Shown: piece by piece, positions 44,869-57,847 of the stretch
Layout: each line of letters opens with the position of its first letter
How positions within the stretch are numbered: position 1 is the stretch's first letter
Source: Volvox africanus
Taxonomy: Eukaryota; Chlorophyta; Chlorophyceae; Chlamydomonadales; Volvocaceae
Direction: 5' to 3'
Assembly: GCA_030268105.1 (NCBI GenBank)
Contig: BSDZ01000013.1
Coordinates: 4,554,501-4,618,500, forward strand
DNA: 64,000 nucleotides
Program-made: the position numbers and the translations under genes
Notes under the pieces: generated by a model
Told to the model about the DNA's origin: nothing
Seen by the model: the letters and a program-made list of their open reading frames with translations, nothing else
The model's database searches: none

Positions 44869-47156
44869 GGCCAAGCTTAGTGCTACCACCCGTCGGCCCA
44901 AGGTTTGTGCTGCCGCCCGTCCGGTTAAGGTTAGAGCTGCCGCCCGTCGGCCCAAGGTTAGCGCTGCCCCCCGTCGGCCCAAGGTTAGTGCTGCCGCCCA
45001 TTGGGCCAAGGTTAGTGCTGCCGCCCGTCGGGCTAAGGTTAGCGCTGCCGCCCGTCGGCCCAAGGTTAGCACTGCCGCCCGTCGGCCCAAGGTTAGCACT
45101 GCCGCCCGTCGGGCCAAGGTTAGCGCTGCAGCCCGTCGGTCCAAGGTTAGCGCTGCCGCCCGTCCGGCCAAGGTTAGCGCTGCCGCCCGTCGGCCCAAGG
45201 TTAGCGCTGCCGCCCGTCGGGCCAAGGTTAGTGCTGCCGCCCGTCGGGACAAGGTTAGCGCTGCCGCCCGTCCGGCCAAGGTTAGAGCTGCCGCCCGTCG
45301 GCCCAAGGTTAGCGCTGCCGCCCGTCGGCCCAAGGTTAGCGCTGCCGCCCGTCGGCCCAAGGTTAGCGCTGCCGCCCGTCCGGCCAAGGTTAGCACTGCC
45401 GCCCGTCGGCCCAAGGTTAGCGCTGCCGCCCATCGGCCCAAGGTTAGCATGGCAGCCCGTCGGCCCAACGTTAGCTCTGCCGCCCGTCCGGCCGAGGTTA
45501 GTCTGCCACCCTTCGGGCCAAAATTAGAGCTGCCTCCCGTCGGCCCAAGGTTAGCGCTGCCGCCCGTCGGGCCAAGGTTTGCGCTGCCGCCCTTCCGGCC
45601 AAGGATAGCTCTGCCGCCCGTTGGGCCAAGGTTAGCGCTGCCGCCCGTCCGGCCAAGGTTAGCGCTGCCGCCCGTCCGGCCAAGGTTAGGGCTGCCGCCC
45701 GTCCGGCCAAGGTTAGCGCTGCCGCCCGTCAGCCCAAGGTTAGCGCTGCCGCCCGTCGGCCCAAGGTTAGCGCTGCCACCCGTCCGGCCAAGGTTAGCGC
45801 TGCCGCCCATCCGGCCAAGGTTAGCGCTGCCGCCCGTCCGGCCAAGGTTAGCGCTGCCGCCCGTCGGGCCAAGGTTAGCGCTGCCGCCCGTCGGCCCAAG
45901 GTTAGCGCTGCCGCCCGTCGGGCCAAGGTTAGCGCTGCCGCCCGTCGGCCCAAGGTTAGCGCTGCCGCCCGTCGGCCCAAGGTTAGCGCTGCCGCCCGTC
46001 CGGCCAAGGTTAGCACTGCCGCCCGTCGGCCCAAGGTTAGCGCTGCCGCCCATCGGCCCAAGGTTAGCGCTGCCGTCCGTCCGGCCAAGGTTAGCGCTGC
46101 CGCCCGTCGGCCCAAGGTTAGCGCTGCCGCCCGTCCGGCCAAGGTTAGCGCTGCCGCGCATCGGCCCAAGGTTAGCGCTACCGCCCGTCCGGCCAAGGTT
46201 AGCGCTGCCGCCCGTCGGGCCAAGGTTAGCGCTGCCGCCCGTCCGGCCAAAGTTAGCGCTGCCACCCGTCGGCCCAAGGTAAGCGATGCCGCCCGTCCGG
46301 CCAAGGGTAGCGCTGCCGCCCGTCCGGCCAAGGTTAGCACTGCCGCCCGTCGGCCCAACGTTAGCGCTGCCACCCGTCGGCCCAAGGTTAGCGCTGCCGC
46401 CCCCGTCGGCCCAAGGTTAGCGCTGCCGCCCGTCCGGCCAAGGTTAGCGCTGCCGCCCGTCGGCCCAAGGTTAGCGCTGCCGCCCATTGAGCCAAGGTTA
46501 GCGCTGCCGTCCGTCCGGCCAAGGTTAGCGCTGCCGCCCGTCGGCCCAAGGTTAGCGCTGCCGCCCGTCCGGCCAAGGTTAGCGCTGCAGCCCGTCCGGC
46601 CAAGGTTAGCGCTACCGCCCTTCAGGCCAAGCTTAGTGCTACCACCCGTAGGCCCAAGGTTAGAGCTGCCGCCCGTCCGGTTAAGGTTAGAGCTGCAGCC
46701 CGTCGGCCCAAGGTTAGCGCTGCCGCCCGTCGGCCCAAGGTTAGTGCTGCCGCCCGTTGGGCCAAGGTTAGTGCTGCCGCCCGTCGGGCTAAGGTTAGCG
46801 CTGCCGCCCGTCAGCCCAAGGTTAGCGCTGCCGCCCGTTGGCCCAAGGTTAGCGCTGCCACCCGTCCGGCCAAGGTTAGCGCTGCCGCCCATCCGGCCAA
46901 GGTTAGCGCTGCCGCCCGTCCGGCCAAGGTTAGCGCTGCCGCCCGTCGGGCCAAGGTTAGTGCTGCCGCCCATTGGGCCAAGGTTAGTGCTGCCGCCCGT
47001 CGGGCTAAGGTTAGCGCTGCCGCCCGTCGGCCCAAGGTTAGCACTGCCGCCCGTCGGCCCAAGGTTAGCACTGCCGCCCGTCGGGCCAAGGTTAGCGCTG
47101 CAGCCCGTCGGTCCAAGGTTAGCGCTGCCGCCCGTCCGGCCAAGGTTAGCGCTGCC
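44869..47156. repeat. 2,458-bp tandem duplication, copy 2 (partial)
   Basis: This is the second copy of 42411-44868, matching up to about 47,156, where the units diverge (44699 has CCGTCCGTCCGG, 47157 has CCGCCCGTCGG). The next stretch, 47,157-48,628, then repeats 45,185-46,656 at an offset of 1,972 bp. This region has therefore been duplicated at least twice in succession. Confidence 0.78.
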
Positions 47157-47499
47157 GCCCGTCGGCCCAAGGTTAGCGCTGCCGCCCGTCGGGCCAAGGT
47201 TAGTGCTGCCGCCCGTCGGGACAAGGTTAGCGCTGCCGCCCGTCCGGCCAAGGTTAGAGCTGCCGCCCGTCGGCCCAAGGTTAGCGCTGCCGCCCGTCGG
47301 CCCAAGGTTAGCGCTGCCGCCCGTCGGCCCAAGGTTAGCGCTGCCGCCCGTCCGGCCAAGGTTAGCACTGCCGCCCGTCGGCCCAAGGTTAGCGCTGCCG
47401 CCCATCGGCCCAAGGTTAGCATGGCAGCCCGTCGGCCCAACGTTAGCTCTGCCGCCCGTCCGGCCGAGGTTAGTCTGCCACCCTTCGGGCCAAAATTAG

Positions 47500-50400
47500 A
47501 GCTGCCTCCCGTCGGCCCAAGGTTAGCGCTGCCGCCCGTCGGGCCAAGGTTTGCGCTGCCGCCCTTCCGGCCAAGGATAGCTCTGCCGCCCGTTTGGCCA
47601 AGGTTAGCGCTGCCGCCCGTCCGGCCAAGGTTAGCGCTGCCGCCCGTCCGGCCAAGGTTAGGGCTGCCGCCCGTCCGGCCAAGGTTAGCGCTGCCGCCCG
47701 TCAGCCCAAGGTTAGCGCTGCCGCCCGTCGGCCCAAGGTTAGCGCTGCCACCCGTCCGGCCAAGGTTAGCGCTGCCGCCCATCCGGCCAAGGTTAGCGCT
47801 GCCGCCCGTCCGGCCAAGGTTAGCGCTGCCGCCCGTCGGGCCAAGGTTAGCGCTGCCGCCCGTCGGCCCAAGGTTAGCGCTGCCGCCCGTCGGGCCAAGG
47901 TTAGCGCTGCCGCCCGTCGGCCCAAGGTTAGCGCTGCCGCCCGTCGGCCCAAGGTTAGCGCTGCCGCCCGTCCGGCCAAGGTTAGCACTGCCGCCCGTCG
48001 GCCCAAGGTTAGCGCTGCCGCCCATCGGCCCAAGGTTAGCGCTGCCGTCCGTCCGGCCAAGGTTAGCGCTGCCGCCCGTCGGCCCAAGGTTAGCGCTGCC
48101 GCCCGTCCGGCCAAGGTTAGCGCTGCCGCGCATCGGCCCAAGGTTAGCGCTACCGCCCGTCCGGCCAAGGTTAGCGCTGCCGCCTGTCGGGCCAAGGTTA
48201 GCGCTGCCGCCCGTCCGGCCAAAGTTAGCGCTGCCACCCATCGGCCCAAGGTAAGCGATGCCGCCCGTCCGGCCAAGGGTAGCGCTGCCGCCCGTCCGGC
48301 CAAGGTTAGCACTGCCGCCCGTCGGCCCAACGTTAGCGCTGCCACCCGTCGGCCCAAGGTTAGCGCTGCCGCCCCCGTCGGCCCAAGGTTAGCGCTGCCG
48401 CCCGTCCGGCCAAGGTTAGCGCTGCCGCCCGTCGGCCCAAGGTTAGCGCTGCCGCCCATTGAGCCAAGGTTAGCGCTGCCGTCCGTCCGGCCAAGGTTAG
48501 CGCTGCCGCCCGTCGGCCCAAGGTTAGCGCTGCCGCCCGTCCGGCCAAGGTTAGCGCTGCAGCCCGTCCGGCCAAGGTTAGCGCTACCGCCCTTCAGGCC
48601 AAGCTTAGTGCTACCACCCGTCGGCCCAAGGTTAGAGCTGCCGCCCGTCCGGTTAAGGTTAGAGCTGCAGCCCGTCGGCCCAAGGTTAGCGCTGCCGCCC
48701 GTCGGCCCAAGGTAAGTGCTGCCGCCCGTTGGGCCAAGGTTAGTGCTGCCGCCCGTCGGGCTAAGGTTAGCGCTGTCGCCCGTCCGGCCAAGGTTAGAGC
48801 TGCCGCCCGTCGGCCCAAGGTTAGCGCTGCCGCCCGTCGGGCCAAGGTTAGTGCTGCCACCCATCGGGCCAAGGTTAGCGCTGCCGCCCGTCCGGCCAAG
48901 GTTAGAGCTGCCGCCCGTCGGCCCAAGGTTAGCGCTGCCGCCCGTCGGCCCAAGGTTAGCACTGCCGCCCGTCGGCCCAAGGTTAGCATGGCAGCCCGTC
49001 GGCCCAACGTTAGCTATGCCGCCCGTCCGGCCGAGGTTAGCGCTGCCACCCGTCGGGCCAAAATTAGAGCTGCCTTCCGTCGGCCCAAGGTTAGCGCTGC
49101 CGCCCGTCGGGCCAAGGTTTGCGCTGCCGCCCGTCCGGCCAAGGATAGCTCTGCCGCCCGTTGGGCCAAGGTTAGCCCTGCCGCCCGACCGGCCAAGGTT
49201 AGCGCTGCCGCCCGTCCGGCCAAGGTTAGGGCTGCCGCCCGTCCGGCCAAGGTTAGCGCTGCCGCCCGTCAGCCCAAGGTTAGCGCTGCCGCCCGTCGGC
49301 CCAAGGTTAGCGCTGCCACCCGTCCGGCCAAGGTTAGCGCTGCCGCCCATCCGGCCAAGGTTAGCGCTGCCGCCCGTCCGGCCAAGGTTAGCGCTGCCGC
49401 CCGTCGGGCCAAGGTTAGCGCTGCCACCCGTCGGGCCAAAATTAGAGCTGCCTCCCGTCGGCCCAAGGTTAGCGCTGCCGCCCGTCGGGCCAAGGTTAGC
49501 GCTGCCGCCCGTCGGCCCAAGGTTAGCGCTGCCGCCCGTCGGCCCAAGGTTAGCGCTGCCGCCCGTCCGGCCAAGGTTAGCACTGCCGCCCGTCGGCCCA
49601 AGGTTAGCGCTGCCGCCCATCGGCCCAAGGTTAGCGCTGCCGTCCGTCCGGCCAAGGTTAGCGCTGCCGCCCGTCGGCCCAAGGTTAGCGCTGCCGCCCG
49701 TCCGGCCAAGGTTAGCGCTGCCGCGCATCGGCCCAAGGTTAGCGCTACCGCCCGTCCGGCCAAGGTTAGCGCTGCCGCCTGTCGGGCCAAGGTTAGCGCT
49801 GCCGCCCGTCCGGCCAAAGTTAGCGCTGCCACCCATCGGCCCAAGGTAAGCGATGCCGCCCGTCCGGCCAAGGGTAGCGCTGCCGCCCGTCCGGCCAAGG
49901 TTAGCACTGCCGCCCGTCGGCCCAACGTTAGCGCTGCCACCCGTCGGCCCAAGGTTAGCGCTGCCGCCCCCGTCGGCCCAAGGTTAGCGCTGCCGCCCGT
50001 CCGGCCAAGGTTAGCGCTGCCGCCCGTCGGCCCAAGGTTAGCGCTGCCGCCCATTGAGCCAAGGTTAGCGCTGCCGTCCGTCCGGCCAAGGTTAGCGCTG
50101 CCGCCCGTCGGCCCAAGGTTAGCGCTGCCGCCCGTCCGGCCAAGGTTAGCGCTGCAGCCCGTCCGGCCAAGGTTAGCGCTACCGCCCTTCAGGCCAAGCT
50201 TAGTGCTACCACCCGTCGGCCCAAGGTTAGAGCTGCCGCCCGTCCGGTTAAGGTTAGAGCTGCAGCCCGTCGGCCCAAGGTTAGCGCTGCCGCCCGTCGG
50301 CCCAAGGTAAGTGCTGCCGCCCGTTGGGCCAAGGTTAGTGCTGCCGCCCGTCGGGCTAAGGTTAGCGCTGTCGCCCGTTCGGCCAAGGTTAGAGCTGCCG

Positions 50401-53400
50401 CCCGTCGGCCCAAGGTTAGCGCTGCTGCCCGTCGGGCCAAGGTTAGTGCTGCCACCCATCGGGCCAAGGTTAGCGCTGCCGCCCGTCCGGCCAAGGTTAG
50501 AGCTGCCGCCCGTCGGCCCAAGGTTAGCGCTGCCGCCCGTCGGCCCAAGGTTAGCACTGCCGCCCGTCGGCCCAAGGTTAGCATGGCAGCCCGTCGGCCC
50601 AACGTTAGCTATGCCGCCCGTCCGGCCGAGGTTAGCGCTGCCACCCGTCGGGCCAAAATTAGAGCTGCCTTCCGTCGGCCCAAGGTTAGCGCTGCCGCCC
50701 GTCGGGCCAAGGTTTGCGCTGCCGCCCGTCCGGCCAAGGATAGCTCTGCCGCCCGTTGGGCCAAGGTTAGCCCTGCCGCCCGACCGGCCAAGGTTAGCGC
50801 TGCCGCCCGTCCGGCCAAGGTTAGGGCTGCCGCCCGTCCGGCCAAGGTTAGCGCTGCCGCCCGTCAGCCCAAGGTTAGCGCTGCCGCCCGTCGGCCCAAG
50901 GTTAGCGCTGCCACCCGTCCGGCCAAGGTTAGCGCTGCCGCCCATCCGGCCAAGGTTAGCGCTGCCGCCCGTCCGGCCAAGGTTAGCGCTGCCGCCCGTC
51001 GGGCCAAGGTTAGCGCTGCCGCCCGTCGGCCCAAGGTTAGCGCTGCCGCCCGTCGGGCCAAGGTTAGCGCTGCCGCCCGTCGGCCCAAGGTTAGCGCTGC
51101 CGCCCGTCGGCCCAAGGTTAGCACTGCCGCCCGTCCGGCCAAGGTTAGCACTGCCGCCCGTCGGCCCAAGGTTAGCGCTGCCGCCCATCGGCCCAAGGTT
51201 AGCGCTGCCGTCCGTCCGGCCAAGGTTAGCGCTGCCGCCCGTCGGCCCAAGGTTAGCGCTGCCGCCCGTCCGGCCAAGGTTAGCGCTGCCTTCCGTCGGC
51301 CCAAGGTTTGCGCTACCGCCCGTCCGGCCAAGGTTAGCGCTGCCGCCCGTCGGGCCAAGGTTAGCGCTGCCGCCCGTCCGGCCAAAGTTAGCGCTGCCAC
51401 CCGTCGGCCCAAGGTAAGCGCTGCCGCCCGTCCGGCCAAGGGTAGCGCTGCCGCCCGTCCGGCCAAGGTTAGCACTGCCGCCCGTCGGCCCAACGTTAGC
51501 GCTGCCACCCGTCGGCCCAAGGTTAGCGCTGCCGCCCCCGTCGGCCCAAGGTAAGCGCTGCCGCCCGTCCGGCCAAGGTTAGCGCTGCCGCCCGTTGGCC
51601 CAAGGTTAGCGCTGCCGCCCATTGAGCCAAGGTTAGCGCTGCCGTCCGTCCGGCCAAGGTTAGCGCTGCCGCCCGTCGGCCCAAGGTTAGCGCTGCCGCC
51701 CGTCCGGCCAAGGTTAGCGCTGCAGCCCGTCCGGCCAAGGTTAGCGCTACCGCCCTTCAGGCCAAGCTTAGTGCTACCACCCGTCGGCCCAAGGTTAGAG
51801 CTGCCGCCCGTCCGGTTAAGGTTAGAGCTGCCGCCCGTCGGCCCAAGGTTAGCGCTGCCGCCCGTCGGCCCAAGGTTAGTGCTGCCGCCCGTTGGGCCAA
51901 GGTTAGTGCTGCCGCCCGTCGGGCTAAGGTTAGCGCTGTCGCCCGTCCGGCCAAGGTTAGAGCTGCCGCCCGTCGGCCCAAGGTTAGCGCTGCCGCCCGT
52001 CGGGCCAAGGTTAGTGCTGCCACCCATCGGGCCAAGGTTAGCGCTGCCGCCCGTCCGGCCAAGGTTAGAGCTGCCGCCCGTCGGCCCAAGGTTAGCGCTG
52101 CCGCCCGTCGGCCCAAGGTTAGCACTGCCGCCCGTCGGCCCAAGGTTAGCATGGCAGCCCGTCGGCCCAACGTTAGCTATGCCGCCCGTCCGGCCGAGGT
52201 TAGCGCTGCCACCCGTCGGGCCAAAATTAGAGCTGCCTTCCGTCGGCCCAAGGTTAGCGCTGCCGCCCGTCGGGCCAAGGTTTGCGCTGCCGCCCGTCCG
52301 GCCAAGGTTAGCGCTGCCGCCCGTCCGGCCAAGGTTAGGGCTGCCGCCCGTCCGGCCAAGGTTAGCGCTGCCGCCCGTCAGCCCAAGGTTAGCGCTGCCG
52401 CCCGTCGGCCCAAGGTTAGCGCTGCCACCCGTCCGGCCAAGGTTAGCGCTGCCGCCCATCCGGCCAAGGTTAGCGCTGCCGCCCGTCCGGCCAAGGTTAG
52501 CGCTGCCGCCCGTCGGGCCAAGGTTAGCGCTGCCGCCCGTCGGCCCAAGGTTAGCGCTGCCGCCCGTCGGGCCAAGGTTAGCGCTGCCGCCCGTCGGCCC
52601 AAGGTTAGCGCTGCCGCCCGTTAGCCCAAGGTTAGCACTGCCGCCCGTCCGGCCAAGGTTAGCACTGCCGCCCGTCGGCCCAAGGTTAGCGCTGCCGCCC
52701 ATCGGCCCAAGGTTAGCGCTGCCGTCCGTCCGGCCAAGGTTAGCGCTGCCGCCCGTCGGCCCAAGGTTAGCGCTGCCGCCCGTCCGGCCAAGGTTAGCGC
52801 TGCCGCCTGTCAGCCCAAGGTTAGCGCTACCGCCCGTCCGGCCAAGGTTAGCGCTGCCGCCCGTCGGGCCAAGGTTAGCGCTGCCGCCCGTCCGGCCAAA
52901 GTTAGCGCTGCCACCCGTCGGCCCAAGGTAAGCGCTGCCGCCCGTCCGGCCAAGGGTAGCGCTGCCGCCCGTCCGGCCAAGGTTAGCACTGCCGCCCGTG
53001 GGCCCAACGTTAGCGCTGCCACCCGTCGGCCCAAGGTTAGCGCTGCCGCCCCCGTCGGCCCAAGGTAAGCGCTGCCGCCCGTCCGGCCAAGGTTGGCGCT
53101 GCCGCCCGTTGGCCCAAGGTTAGCGCTGCCGCCCATTGAGCCAAGGTTAGCGCTGCCGTCCGTCCGGCCAAGGTTAGCGCTGCCGCCCGTCGGCCCAAGG
53201 TTAGCGCTGCCGCCCGTCCGGCCAAGTTAAGCGCTGCAGCCCGTCCGGCCAAGGTTAGCGCTACCACCCTTCAGGCCAAGCTTAGTGCTACCACCCGTCG
53301 GCCCAAGGTTAGTGCTGCCGCCCGTCCGGTTAAGGTTAGAGCTGCCGCCCGTCGGCCCAAGGTTAGCGCTGCCGCCCGTCGGCCCAAGGTTAGTGCTGCC

Positions 53401-56121
53401 GCCCGTTGGGCCAAGGTTAGTGCTGCCGCCCGTCGGGCTAAGGTTAGCGCTGCCGCCCGTCCGGCCAAGGTTAGAGCTGCCGCCGGTCGGCCCAAGGTTA
53501 GCGCTGCCGCCCGTCGGGCCAAGGTTAGTGCTGCCGCCCGTCGGGCCAAGGGTAGCGCTGCCGCCCGTCCGGCCAAGGTAAGAACTGCCGCCCGTCGGCC
53601 CAAGGTTAGCGCTGCCGCCCGTCGGCCCAAGGTTAGCACTGCCGCCCGTCGGCCCAAGGTTAGCATGGCAGCCCGTCGGCCCAACGTTAGCTCTGCCGCC
53701 CGTCCGGCCAAGGTTAGCGCTACCACCCGTCGGCCCAAGGTTAGCGCTGCCGCTCGTCGGCCCAAGGTTAGCACTGCCGCCCGTCGGGCCAAGGTTAGCG
53801 CTGCAGCCCGTCGGTCCAAGGTTAGCGCTGCTGCCCGTCTGTCCAAGGTTAGCGCTGCCACCCGTCGGGCCAAAATTAGAGCTGCCTCCCGTCGGCCCAA
53901 GGTAAGCGCTGCCGCCCGTCGGGCCAAGGTTTGCGCTGCCGCCCGTCCGGCCAAGGATAGCTCTGCCGCCCGTTGGGCCAAGGTTAGCGCTGCCGCCCGT
54001 CCGGCCAAGGTTAGCGCTGCCGCCCGTCCGGCCAAGGTAAGCGCTGCCACCCGTCCGGCCAAGGTTAGCGCTGCCGCCCGTCGGGCCAAGGTTAGCGCTG
54101 CCGCCCGTCGGCCCAAGGTTAGCGCTGCCACCCGTCCGGCCAAGGTTAGCGCTGCCGCCCGTCCGGCCAAGGTTAGCGCTGCCGCCCGTCGGCCCAAGGT
54201 AAGCGCTGCCGCCCGTCGGGCCAAGGTTAGTGCTGCCACCCATCGGGCCAAGGTTAGCGCTGCCGCCCGTCCGGCCAAGGTTAGAGCTGCCGCCCGTCGG
54301 CCCAAGGTTAGCGCTGCCGCCCGTCGGCCCAAGGTTAGCACTGCCGCCCGTCGGCCCAAGGTTAGCATGGCAGCCCGTCGGCCCAACGTTAGCTATGCCG
54401 CCCTTCCGGCCGAGGTTAGCGCTGCCACCCGTCGGGCCAAAATTAGAGCTGCCTTCCGTCGGCCCAAGGTTTGCGCTGCCACCCGTCCGGCCAAGGATAG
54501 CTCTGCCGACCGTTGGGCCAAGGTTAGCGCTGCCGCCCGACCGGCCAAGGTTAGCGCTGCCGCCCGTCCGGCCAAGGTTAGGGCTGCCGCCCGTCCGGCC
54601 AAGGTTAGCGCTGCCGCCCGTCAGCCCAAGGTTAGCGCTGCCGCCCGTCGGCCCAAGGTTAGCGCTGCCACCCGTCCGGCCAAGGTTAGCGCTGCCGCCC
54701 ATCCGGCCAAGGTTAGCGCTGCCGCCCGTCCGGCCAAGGTTAGCGTTGCCGCCCGTCGGGCCAAGGTTAGCGCTGCCGCCCGTCGGCCCAAGGTTAGCGC
54801 TGCCGCCCGTCGGGCCAAGGTTAGCGCTGCCGCCCGTCGGCCCAAGGTTAGCGCTGCCGCCCGTCGGCCCAAGGTTAGCACTGCCGCCCGTCCGGCCAAG
54901 GTTAGCACTGCCGCCCGTCGGCCCAAGGTTAGCGCTGCCGCCCATCGGCCCAAGGTTAGCGCTGCCGTCCGTCCGGCCAAGGTTAGCGCTGCCGCCCGTC
55001 GGCCCAAGGTTAGCGCTGCCGCCCGTCCGGCCAAGGTTAGCGCTGCCGCCTGTCAGCCCAAGGTTAGCGCTACCGCCCGTCCGGCCAAGGTTAGCGCTGC
55101 CGCCCGTCGGGCCAAGGTTAGCGCTGCCGCCCGTCCGGCCAAAGTTAGCGCTGCCACCCGTCGGCCCAAGGTAAGCGCTGCCGCCCGTCCGGCCAAGGGT
55201 AGCGCTGCCGCCCGTCCGGCCAAGGTTAGCACTGCCGCCCGTCGGCCCAACGTTAGCGCTGCCACCCGTCGGCCCAAGGTTAGCGCTGCCGCCCCCGTCG
55301 GCCCAAGGTAAGCGCTGCCGCCCGTCCGGCCAAGGTTGGCGCTGCCGCCCGTTGGCCCAAGGTTAGCGCTGCCGCCCATTGAGCCAAGGTTAGCGCTGCC
55401 GTCCGTCCGGCCAAGGTTAGCGCTGCCGCCCGTCGGCCCAAGGTTAGCGCTGCCGCCCGTCCGGCCAAGTTAAGCGCTGCAGCCCGTCCGGCCAAGGTTA
55501 GCGCTACCACCCTTCAGGCCAAGCTTAGTGCTACCACCCGTCGGCCCAAGGTTAGAGCTGCCGCCCGTCCGGTTAAGGTTAGAGCTGCCGCCCGTCGGCC
55601 CAAGGTTAGCGCTGCCGCCCGTCGGCCCAAGGTTAGTGCTGCCGCCCGTTGGGCCAAGGTTAGTGCTGCCGCCCGTCGGGCTAAGGTTAGCGCTGCCGCC
55701 CGTCGGCCCAAGGTTAGCACTGCCGCCCGTCGGCCCAAGGTTAGCATGGCAGCCCGTCGGCCCAACGTTAGCTCTGCCGCCCGTCCGGCCATGGTTAGCG
55801 CTGCCGCCCGTCAGCCCAAGGTTAGCGCTGCCGCCCGTCGGCCCAAGGTTAGCACTGCCGCCCGTCGGCCCAAGGTTAGCATGGCAGCCCGTCGGCCCAA
55901 CGTTAGCTCTGCCGCCCGTCCGGCCAAGGTTAGCGCTACCACCCGTCGGCCCAAGGTTAGCGCTGCCGCTCGTCGGCCCAAGGTTAGCACTGCCGCCCGT
56001 CGGGCCAAGGTTAGCGCTGCAGCCCGTCGGTCCAAGGTTAGCGCTGCTGCCCGTCTGTCCAAGGTTAGCGCTGCCACCCGTCGGGCCAAAATTAGAGCTG
56101 CCTCCCGTCGGCCCACGGTAA
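47500..56121. repeat. 8.6-kb array segmental duplication, copy 2
   Basis: This is the partner of 29600-38262. Long stretches keep a single offset: for example 34.95-38.26 kb matches 52.81-56.12 kb at exactly 17,859 bp, with only occasional base differences (such as GTCGG versus GTGGG near 53000). The left end is blurred because the unit with GTTAGTCTGCCACCC near 47471 matches 43029 and 45487 better than 29581. Confidence 0.78.
48601..53277. repeat. Second run of the ~1,568-bp higher-order repeat
   Basis: Marker units start at 48601, 50196, 51764 and 53278, giving periods of 1,595, 1,568 and 1,514 bp. These equal the 58-unit block with one extra unit and with two units missing. The first period also carries an inserted ACCCGTCGGGCCAAAATTAG unit pair near 49427-49455. 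Order and identity of rare units match the run at 30.7-35.4 kb. Confidence 0.88.
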
Positions 56122-56202
56122 GCGCTGCCGCCCATCGGCCCAAGGTTAGCACTGCCGTCCGTCCAGCCAAGGTTAGCGCTGCCGCCCGTCCGGCCAAGGT
56201 TA

Positions 56203-57847
56203 GCGCTGCCACCCGTCCGGCCAAGGTTAGCGCTGCCGCCCGTCCGGCCAAGGTTAGCGCTGCCGCCCGTCCGGCCAAGGTTAGCGCTGCCGCCCGTCGG
56301 GCCAAGGTTAGCGCTGCCGCCCGTCGGCCCAAGGTTAGCGCTGCCGCCCGTTGGCCCAAGGTTAGCGCTGCCGCCCATCGGCCCAAGGTTACCGCTGCCG
56401 CCCGTCCGGCCAAGGTTAGCGCTGCCGCCCGTCGGCCCAAGGTTAGCGCTGCCGCCCGTCGGGCCAAGGTTAGCGCTGCAGCCCGTCGGTCCAAGGTTAG
56501 CGCTGCCGCCCGTCTGTCCAAGGTTAGCGCTGCCACCCGTCGGGCCAAATTAGAGCTGCCTCCCGTCGGCCCAAGGTTAGCGCTGCCGCCCGTCGGGCCA
56601 AGGTTTGCGCTGCCGCCCGTCCGGCCAAGGATAGCTCTGCCGCCCGTTGGGCCAAGGTTAGCGCTGCCGCCCGTCCGGCCAAGGTTAGCGCTGCCGCCCG
56701 TCCGGCCAAGGTTAGCGCTGCCGCCCGTCCGGCCAAGGTTAGCGCTGCCGCCCGTCGGGCCAAGTTTAGCGCTGCCGCCCGTCGGCCCAAGGTTAGCGCT
56801 GCCACCCGTCCGGCCAAGGTTAGCGCTGCCGCCCGTCCGGCCAAGGTTAGCGCTGCCGCCCGTCCGGCCAAGGTTAGCGCTGCCGCCCGTCGGCCCAAGG
56901 TTAGCGCTGCCGCCCGTCGGCCCAAGGTTAGCGCTGCCGCCCGTCGGCCCAAGGTTAGCGCTGCCGCCCATCGGCCCAAGGTTACCGCTGCCGCCCGTCC
57001 GGCCAAGGTTAGCGCTGCCGCCCGTCGGCCGAAGGTTAGCGCTGCCGCCCGTCTGGCCAAGGTTAGCGCTGCCGCCTGTCAGCCCAAGGTTAGCGCTACC
57101 GCCCGTCCGACCAAGGTTAGCGCTGCCGCCCGTCGGGCCAAGGTTAGCGCTGCCGCCCGTCCGGCCAAAGTTAGCGCTGCCACCCGTCGGCCCAAGGTAA
57201 GCGCTGCCGCCCGTCCGGCCAAGGGTAGCGCTGCCGCCCGTCCGGCCAAGGTTAGCACTGCCGCCCGTCGGCCCAACGTTAGCGCTGCCTCCCGTCGGCC
57301 CAAGGTTAGCGCTGCCGCCCCCGTCGGCCCAAGGTTAGCGCTGCCGCCCGTCGGGCCAAGGTTAGCGCTGCCGCCCATTGGCCCAAGGTTAGCGCTGCCG
57401 CCCATTGAGCCAAGGTTAGCGCTGCCGTCCGTCCGGCCCAGGTTAGCGCTGCCGCCCGTCGGCCCAAGGTTAGCGCTGCCGCCCGTCCGGCCAAGGTTAG
57501 CGCTGCAGCCCGTCTGGCCAAAGGTAGCGCTACCGCCCTTCAGGCCAAGCTTAGTGCTACCACCCGTCGGCCCAAGGTTAGTGCTGCCGCCCGTCCGGTT
57601 AAGGTTAGAGCTGCCGCCCGTCGGCCCAAGGTTAGCGCTGCCGCCCGTCGGCCCAAGGTTAGTGCTGCCGCCCGTTGGGCCAAGGTTAGTGCTGCCGCCC
57701 GTCGGGCTAAGGTTAGCGCTGCCGCCCGTCCGGCCAAGGTTAGAGCTGCCGCCGGTCGGCCCAAGGTTAGCGCTGCCGCCCGTCGGGCCAAGGTTAGTGC
57801 TGCCGCCCGTCGGGCCAAGGTTAGCGCTGCCGCCCGTCCGGCCAAGG
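56203..57847. repeat. 1.64-kb array duplication, copy 2 (partner 39612-41256)
   Basis: This is the counterpart of 39612-41256. A few private changes are present, such as CCGGCCCAGG at 57433 instead of CCGGCCAAGG and CGTCTGGCCAAAGG at 57513. The different offset (16,591 versus about 17,860 bp) shows that this pair and the 8.6-kb pair were separated by an intervening deletion or insertion of about 1.3 kb. Confidence 0.8.
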
